NCBI GenBank assembly: GCA_030622265.1
Contig: JAUXGG010000030.1
Location: forward strand, 1-10,479
From: Candidatus Eiseniibacteriota bacterium
GTDB lineage: Bacteria > Arandabacterota > Arandabacteria > Arandabacterales > Arandabacteraceae
Direction of reading: 5' to 3'
Length of the DNA: 10,479 bases
The notes beneath the pieces are model-generated. The model was not told where the DNA came from, made no database searches, and worked only from the letters and a program-made list of their open reading frames with translations. Below, piece after piece: positions 6,968 to 10,479 of this stretch. The translations under genes and the position numbers were made by a program. Within the stretch, counting starts at the first letter, position 1; the number at the start of each line of letters is the position of its first letter.

Positions 6968-7354
6968 TTACCAGCCGGCCTTCTCGATGCTCCAGTCGTA
7001 TTGATCGTCGAAAACATCCCCGAAATCATAGACATCGGCAAAATCCGCTATCGAGTCCTCGTCGGTCTTGCCGAAGAGACCGGCCCCGATCAAGGTGAAG
7101 ACAATCTCACCGAAATCGGCTGTCCCGGTAATACCCCAGTTCTCGAAGACCGACCTTGCCATCGGGCCGAATTCACACTTCGCCAGCTGCCTGATCCCAT
7201 CCAGGAGCTCCGGCCCGGTCACATGGCCCTGGCGCACGAGCCTGGACATCGTGTACTCGAGCGCGTTTATGACGAACACATAAGCTTCCATCTTATATCT
7301 GGAATCGGAAAGCAATATCTCATCGAGCCTGCCAACAAGTTCATTCTGCGCCAC
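6968..7354 (-). CDS. Minf_1886 family conserved protein of unknown function
   Basis: A small acidic protein of 128 residues that matches the Minf_1886 family (named for a Methylacidiphilum protein; known from Verrucomicrobia, Planctomycetes and others). The hallmarks are YKMEAYVFVINALEYTMSRL (20-39), GHVTGPELLDGIRQLA (43-58), the FGPMARSVFENWGI block (62-75) and TADFGEIVFTLIGAGLFGKT (78-97), followed by an Asp-rich tail DFADVYDFGDVFD (104-116). It has no signal peptide or membrane segment and no catalytic motif I recognise. It is probably helical and cytoplasmic. The start is GTG 7354 with GAGGT six bases upstream; no ATG fits better. It is first in the operon, so nearest to the promoter. The family's function is not known; a role linked to Hsp20 or LPS would be a guess. 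Confidence 0.88.
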   Translation of the reverse strand: MAQNELVGRLDEILLSDSRYKMEAYVFVINALEYTMSRLVRQGHVTGPELLDGIRQLAKCEFGPMARSVFENWGITGTADFGEIVFTLIGAGLFGKTDEDSIADFADVYDFGDVFDDQYDWSIEKAGW

Positions 7355-7441
7355 AGTCTTACCTCATAAAGAAACCAGTGCCTTGAGTATGCTCCTAAGC
7401 TATGATACGCTCAGGCAGAAATCAAGGAAGATAATGCTGCC
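7355..7441. promoter_or_regulatory. Divergent promoter region between the LPS operon and the SpeE-like gene
   Basis: This 87-bp region is the only gap between genes of opposite direction that point away from each other, so it must carry promoters for both. TATGAT (7401-7406) is a fair plus-strand -10 box, with a weak -35 (GTGCCT, 7378-7383) at 17 bp. On the minus strand the overlapping TATCAT (7407-7402) is an equally fair -10 box, but no good -35 stands 17 bp away. The two -10 boxes would share almost the same bases. For the plus gene, AAGGAAG (7424-7430) is the likely ribosome site, 11 bases before ATG 7442. Motif matches are weak; the function follows mainly from layout. Confidence 0.4.
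7361..7365 (-). promoter_or_regulatory. Ribosome binding site GAGGT for the GTG start of the Minf_1886 gene
   Basis: GAGGT on the minus strand is six bases before the GTG at 7354-7352. It decides the non-ATG start, since the first in-frame ATG is only at codon 22, inside the conserved region. Confidence 0.6.
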
Positions 7442-9733
7442 ATGCTCGCTAACACAAGACTCACACTGGCCACTGCCTCCCTGGGCTTTCTGAGCACTAC
7501 CGCCCAGGTCATAGCCTTGAGGGAGATCCTGGTTGCCTTCACGGGAAACGAGCTCACCGTGGCCACTACCCTGGCCCTGTGGCTTCTTTCCGTGGCCGCA
7601 GGCTGTTTTGTGCTCAGGCGGATCCTCGATCTTACGAACCCGCACTCAGTTGGCTTCCTGAGCATTATGGCAGGGTTTGCGGCGGTCCTTCAAGTCATTT
7701 TGATAAGGCTTCTCCACCCTGTCGCCGCTGCTCCCGGAGAGCTCCTCAGCCCCGCAATGATGGCGCTGATATCCCTCGCAGGCGTGATGCCCTGTGCTGT
7801 GGCCCTCGGCGGCCTCTTCGTCGGACTCGTGAGCCTCGCAGGGCACTCGGGAGCCAGGGCTCCGGTCGCGCGGACCTACGGTATCGAGGCCATCGGTTCC
7901 GCCTTGGCCGGGATGGTCTTGAGCGTCTTCGTCCTCGAGAAGGGCAACGCCTTCATCGCCGTGGGCCTGGCCGGCCTGCTGAGCACCCTGGCAGGTGTTC
8001 TCCTTTTCCGCTCCGGGAACCATCACACCGCCGCGACCTCGTGGGCTGCCTCCCGCTGGATGAGGACCACCCTTCCCCTGGCCGCCCTGGCCTTCTTCGG
8101 CGGCGTGATGGTGTGGAGCGGCAATATCGAACTGGCGACCAGGCAATTCCAGTGGGGTGATCTCGAGGTGGTGGAGTCGGCCGATTCAAGGCATGGCAGC
8201 ATAGTGGTGACCAGGAGGGGCACCACCTTCGACTTCTTCCAGAGCGGGGCTCTGGCGCACACGGTTCCCGATCCCAAGTCCGCCGAGGAGACCGTTCACA
8301 TCCCGCTGCTTTATCATCCCGGTCCGGAGAGAATCCTCATCATAGGGGGTGCGGGTTCGGGAGTGGTCTCCGAGGTTGCCCGGCACCAAATGGTGAGAGC
8401 CCTATATATCGTCGAACTCGATCCGGCGGTTCTTGAGATCACCGGGCGTTACGCGCCGGAAGGCTGGATTGATAACTCCTCGATCGAGGCCCACGCGATC
8501 TACGGTGACGGCCGGGCGCACATCGCCGGGACCGGTGAGGCCTACGACGTGGTGATCATCAATGTCGGGGTACCCACCAGTCTCCAGGTCAACAGGTACT
8601 ATACGGTTGAATTCTTCCGGCAGGTAAGGCGCGTCCTTAAGCCCCGGGGCATCCTGGCCTTCACCATCCCATCCGGCGGAGCTTTCATAAGCCCCGAACT
8701 GGGCTCGCTGGCCGCCTCCATGGCGAGGGGCGCAAGCGAGGTTTTCACCCATGTCGAGGTCTTGCCCGGGGAGGTAATCCATCTTCTCGCCTCCCAGGAA
8801 CTGGATCTCAGGAAGCGCTCGGAGACCATGATCGAAACCCTCATCGGAAGAGAGCTCAACACCGCATATGTAAACGAGTACCGCCTCTGGGAGAGGCTTG
8901 TCCCCCTGGAGAGGGCTCGCATGGACAGTTTGATCACCGAGTACGGTTCGGTGTCCGCGAACACCGACTCGAAACCGGTATCGGCCTCTTTCGCGATCGA
9001 GAGATGGGCAAGGCATTTCACCAGCGGCAGGCTGCTTTCATCTCTGACCGAAAGGGTCACCCTTCGCTCCTCGGCCGCCTTCATAGTGTTCGGCGCTCTC
9101 GTGGTGTCCGGCGTAATCATACTTGTCACCAGGTCATCCGTGATGGCTCTTCCCGGCGCTCTCATGGTCTACAGCGTGGGTGTTACGACCATGTTCACCC
9201 AGATACTGATCGTCCTGTGTTTCCAGGTCGTGAGCGGGTACATGTACGGCAGAATCGCCGCCCTGATCGCCTCTTTTATGCTCGGCATGGGCCTGGCCTC
9301 CACCCTGGCGGGCCTGCGGGATATCAGCCGGAATCCGCGTCTGCTTCTCGCCTTCCAGGTCGTTCTGGTGGCTTTGCCGCTCCTGGTCGTTGCCGCCTTC
9401 AAGGCGCTCTCAGGGGGCGCTCTCGCTCACACCATTGTTCCCGAGGGGGTTTTCATTGCTCTGGCGCTCCTGGCCGGCGGGGCCGGAGGTGCGGTGTTCG
9501 CCGGAGGTTCAAACATCATCAGCATGGCTCACCCAGAGATCGCGGATGCCGGGGCTGTAGCGTATTCGGTCGATCTCCTGGGCGCAGCAGGGGCAGGTTT
9601 CGCTGCGGGCCTTCTGGCCATTCCTTCGCTGGGCCTCGCCGGGTCCGCCTATGCGGTCTCCGTGGCAAATATAATCCTCTTGGTCCCCCTCCTTATTGGC
9701 TGGAGGATCCACCGAGGATCTCTGCCTCGTTGA
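7442..9733 (+). CDS. Multi-pass membrane protein with internal spermidine synthase-like domain
   Basis: The 763-residue protein has three parts. The N-terminal membrane domain (1-225) has about six or seven helices, with a YGIEAIGSALAG motif (146-157) seen in fused MFS-like/spermidine synthase proteins. The soluble domain (about 235-450) resembles SpeE: SAM-site strand RILIIGGAGSGVVSEVARH (297-315), ribose-binding VELDPAV (324-330), YGDGRAHI (354-361) and YDVVIINVGVPTSLQVNRYY (368-387). The C-terminal membrane domain (545-755) has FQVVSGYMYGRIAALIASFM (594-613) and YSVDLLGAAGAGF (708-720). SpeE proper has GGGDGG, and a catalytic Asp in DxxDP. Here these read GGAGSG and NVGVP, so normal aminopropyl transfer is doubtful. 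It may be an altered methyltransferase-fold enzyme acting at the membrane, or a transporter with a sensor domain. The start is ATG 7442. It is transcribed away from the LPS operon. The substrate is unknown. Confidence 0.82.
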   Translation: MLANTRLTLATASLGFLSTTAQVIALREILVAFTGNELTVATTLALWLLSVAAGCFVLRRILDLTNPHSVGFLSIMAGFAAVLQVILIRLLHPVAAAPGELLSPAMMALISLAGVMPCAVALGGLFVGLVSLAGHSGARAPVARTYGIEAIGSALAGMVLSVFVLEKGNAFIAVGLAGLLSTLAGVLLFRSGNHHTAATSWAASRWMRTTLPLAALAFFGGVMVWSGNIELATRQFQWGDLEVVESADSRHGSIVVTRRGTTFDFFQSGALAHTVPDPKSAEETVHIPLLYHPGPERILIIGGAGSGVVSEVARHQMVRALYIVELDPAVLEITGRYAPEGWIDNSSIEAHAIYGDGRAHIAGTGEAYDVVIINVGVPTSLQVNRYYTVEFFRQVRRVLKPRGILAFTIPSGGAFISPELGSLAASMARGASEVFTHVEVLPGEVIHLLASQELDLRKRSETMIETLIGRELNTAYVNEYRLWERLVPLERARMDSLITEYGSVSANTDSKPVSASFAIERWARHFTSGRLLSSLTERVTLRSSAAFIVFGALVVSGVIILVTRSSVMALPGALMVYSVGVTTMFTQILIVLCFQVVSGYMYGRIAALIASFMLGMGLASTLAGLRDISRNPRLLLAFQVVLVALPLLVVAAFKALSGGALAHTIVPEGVFIALALLAGGAGGAVFAGGSNIISMAHPEIADAGAVAYSVDLLGAAGAGFAAGLLAIPSLGLAGSAYAVSVANIILLVPLLIGWRIHRGSLPR

Positions 9734-10479
9734 AGATCTGTGCCGAGAAGATGTAGATGTCGGCGCCCTCCCGCCAGGCGCCCTCGGGCAGGCCGGCCTT
9801 AAGACAGGTCTGATCCAGGAAGTGATAGCGGTCCCAACCATACTCAGTCGCAACTTGAGGCAGGAGCAGCCCTCGATTCATCCCCTTCTCAAGGTACAGT
9901 CCGTCCCTTCCCACCTCTATTTCCTCGGGGTCTGAGATCTTCTCAAAGGGAGTCAGCACGGATATCTCGATTGCTATTTTCGCGATCTCCCGGGCCTGGA
10001 GCGCGGGAAACCTGGGATCCTCGGTGGCAGCGGATACGGCCATTCTGGAAATCGTCGAATGCAGCGGCGCCACGCCTCTTGTGTTGCCTATGCAACCGCG
10101 GAGTCTTCCGTCTATGGTGAGTGTCACGAAAGCTCCCCGTTCTTCCCTCAAGAGAGGGTGGGCGTCGAGTGTCTCACGCGACAGCTCCGGCGCATCCTCG
10201 TTCCGCAGGCGGGCCTCGATGCTCTTCCTCGCCAGCTTCAATAGCTCCGCTTTCTCCTCTTCCCTCAACCCGAGATCCACGCCGACATGATCTTCGGCAC
10301 TGCCCCCGGATACGATAGCTGCCGAAAGGTATCCCACAACACTCGACTTATCACCCGTAACATCGCCCGAGTTGGCATAGGCAAGTTTGACGGCCCTGGT
10401 GGCTCCAAGCTGTCTCGCCGCCAGCATAACGGTGATTATCGGGCCACCTCCGCAGGCCTCGCATTTCCTGGTGCCGAGG
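9693..10479 (-). CDS. AmmeMemoRadiSam system protein: MEMO (B) C-terminus fused to AMMECR1 (A); 5' end outside window
   Basis: The minus-strand frame is open to the window edge, so the visible 261 residues are the C-terminal part of a longer protein. The first 50 or so are the end of a MEMO-like domain: CEACGGGPI contains the cysteine matching the metal-ligand Cys of human MEMO1 (CGRHPI motif), followed by YANSGDVTGDKSSVVGY. A linker leads to an AMMECR1 domain with the signature LRGCIG and the flanking GAFVTLTIDG, then SAATEDPRFPAL, IEISVLTPFEKI and GLLLPQVATEYGWDRYHFL. In many bacteria and archaea these two domains occur with a radical SAM enzyme; the system's chemistry is not settled. The third partner is not in the window and may lie beyond the right edge. 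The first ATG here (10427) is internal to MEMO and is not the start. The 3' end overlaps the convergent SpeE-like gene by 41 bp. Confidence 0.9.
   Translation of the reverse strand, partial: LGTRKCEACGGGPIITVMLAARQLGATRAVKLAYANSGDVTGDKSSVVGYLSAAIVSGGSAEDHVGVDLGLREEEKAELLKLARKSIEARLRNEDAPELSRETLDAHPLLREERGAFVTLTIDGRLRGCIGNTRGVAPLHSTISRMAVSAATEDPRFPALQAREIAKIAIEISVLTPFEKISDPEEIEVGRDGLYLEKGMNRGLLLPQVATEYGWDRYHFLDQTCLKAGLPEGAWREGADIYIFSAQIFNEAEILGGSSSQ

Larger units (their letters stand above)
186..7354 (-). other. Eight-gene minus-strand operon for LPS heptose/core assembly and export
   Basis: Eight genes run in the same direction with almost no space between them. From 5' to 3' the junctions are: 12-bp gap (Minf_1886 to Hsp20), 2-bp gap or 4-bp overlap (Hsp20 to GT9-like), 2-bp gap (to MsbA), 8-bp gap (to GT9), 4-bp ATGA overlap (to GmhB), 4-bp ATGA overlap (to DUF3108) and a short overlap of about 11 bp (to DHS-like). 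Such packing implies one transcript with translational coupling. Four members belong to LPS inner-core synthesis and flipping or are related to it by fold. I see no internal promoter or terminator. Transcription probably starts in 7355-7441 and ends within 1-185. Operon status is inferred from spacing only. Confidence 0.85.

Noticed and set aside
9004-9756. Plus-strand open frame of 250 codons inside the SpeE-like gene
   Set aside because: Same strand, shifted frame. The product is rich in Arg, Gly and Ser with no domain signal, while the main frame shows clear membrane helices.
9762-9785. Direct repeat GGCGCCCTC twice with a six-base spacer
   Set aside because: It lies in the AMMECR1 coding region and encodes a repeated Glu-Gly-Ala (EGAWREGAD). 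Two short copies do not support a functional repeat.
1-10479. Defence system, prophage, CRISPR array, insertion sequence or integron
   Set aside because: I looked for repeated units, transposase or integrase motifs, nuclease or helicase signatures and terminal repeats. None were seen; all large frames are housekeeping or envelope-type genes.

Overview
The window looks like a chromosomal segment from an uncultured Gram-negative (diderm) bacterium. It carries lipopolysaccharide (LPS) genes: a heptose-bisphosphate phosphatase, a family 9 glycosyltransferase and an MsbA-type lipid flippase. A Minf_1886-family gene, known mainly from planctomycetes, verrucomicrobia and poorly sampled phyla, and a MEMO/AMMECR1 protein common in anaerobes also point away from the classic proteobacterial models. 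The DNA is GC-rich by eye and almost wholly coding. The phylum cannot be fixed from this sequence alone. I see no tRNA, rRNA, CRISPR array, insertion sequence or phage gene.

Layout: positions 1-185 are non-coding and hold an AT-rich inverted repeat and two GC-rich stem-loops. Positions 186-7354 are one minus-strand run of eight genes, read right to left: Minf_1886 protein, Hsp20 small heat-shock protein, a divergent GT9-like protein, MsbA-like ABC flippase, GT9 heptosyltransferase, GmhB phosphatase, a secreted DUF3108 protein and a deoxyhypusine-synthase-like protein. Gaps between them are 12 bp or less and several genes overlap, so this is almost certainly one operon. An 87-bp divergent intergenic region (7355-7441) probably carries promoters for both sides. 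On the plus strand, 7442-9733 encodes a large membrane protein with a spermidine-synthase-like domain between two membrane domains. Its end overlaps by 41 bp the convergent minus-strand gene at 9693-10479, a MEMO-AMMECR1 fusion cut by the window edge.

The central genes make a coherent story. GmhB helps make activated heptose, GT9 adds heptose to the lipid A core, and MsbA flips the product across the inner membrane. DUF3108 is exported and may act in the envelope. The Hsp20 and Minf_1886 genes at the head, and the DHS-like gene at the tail, have no obvious place in that pathway.

Three proteins have recognisable enzyme folds but seem to lack the usual catalytic residues: the GT9-like protein, the DHS-like protein and the SpeE-like membrane protein. 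These, with the unexplained operon members, are the best leads for undescribed biology. I found no clear-cut new defence or mobile system.
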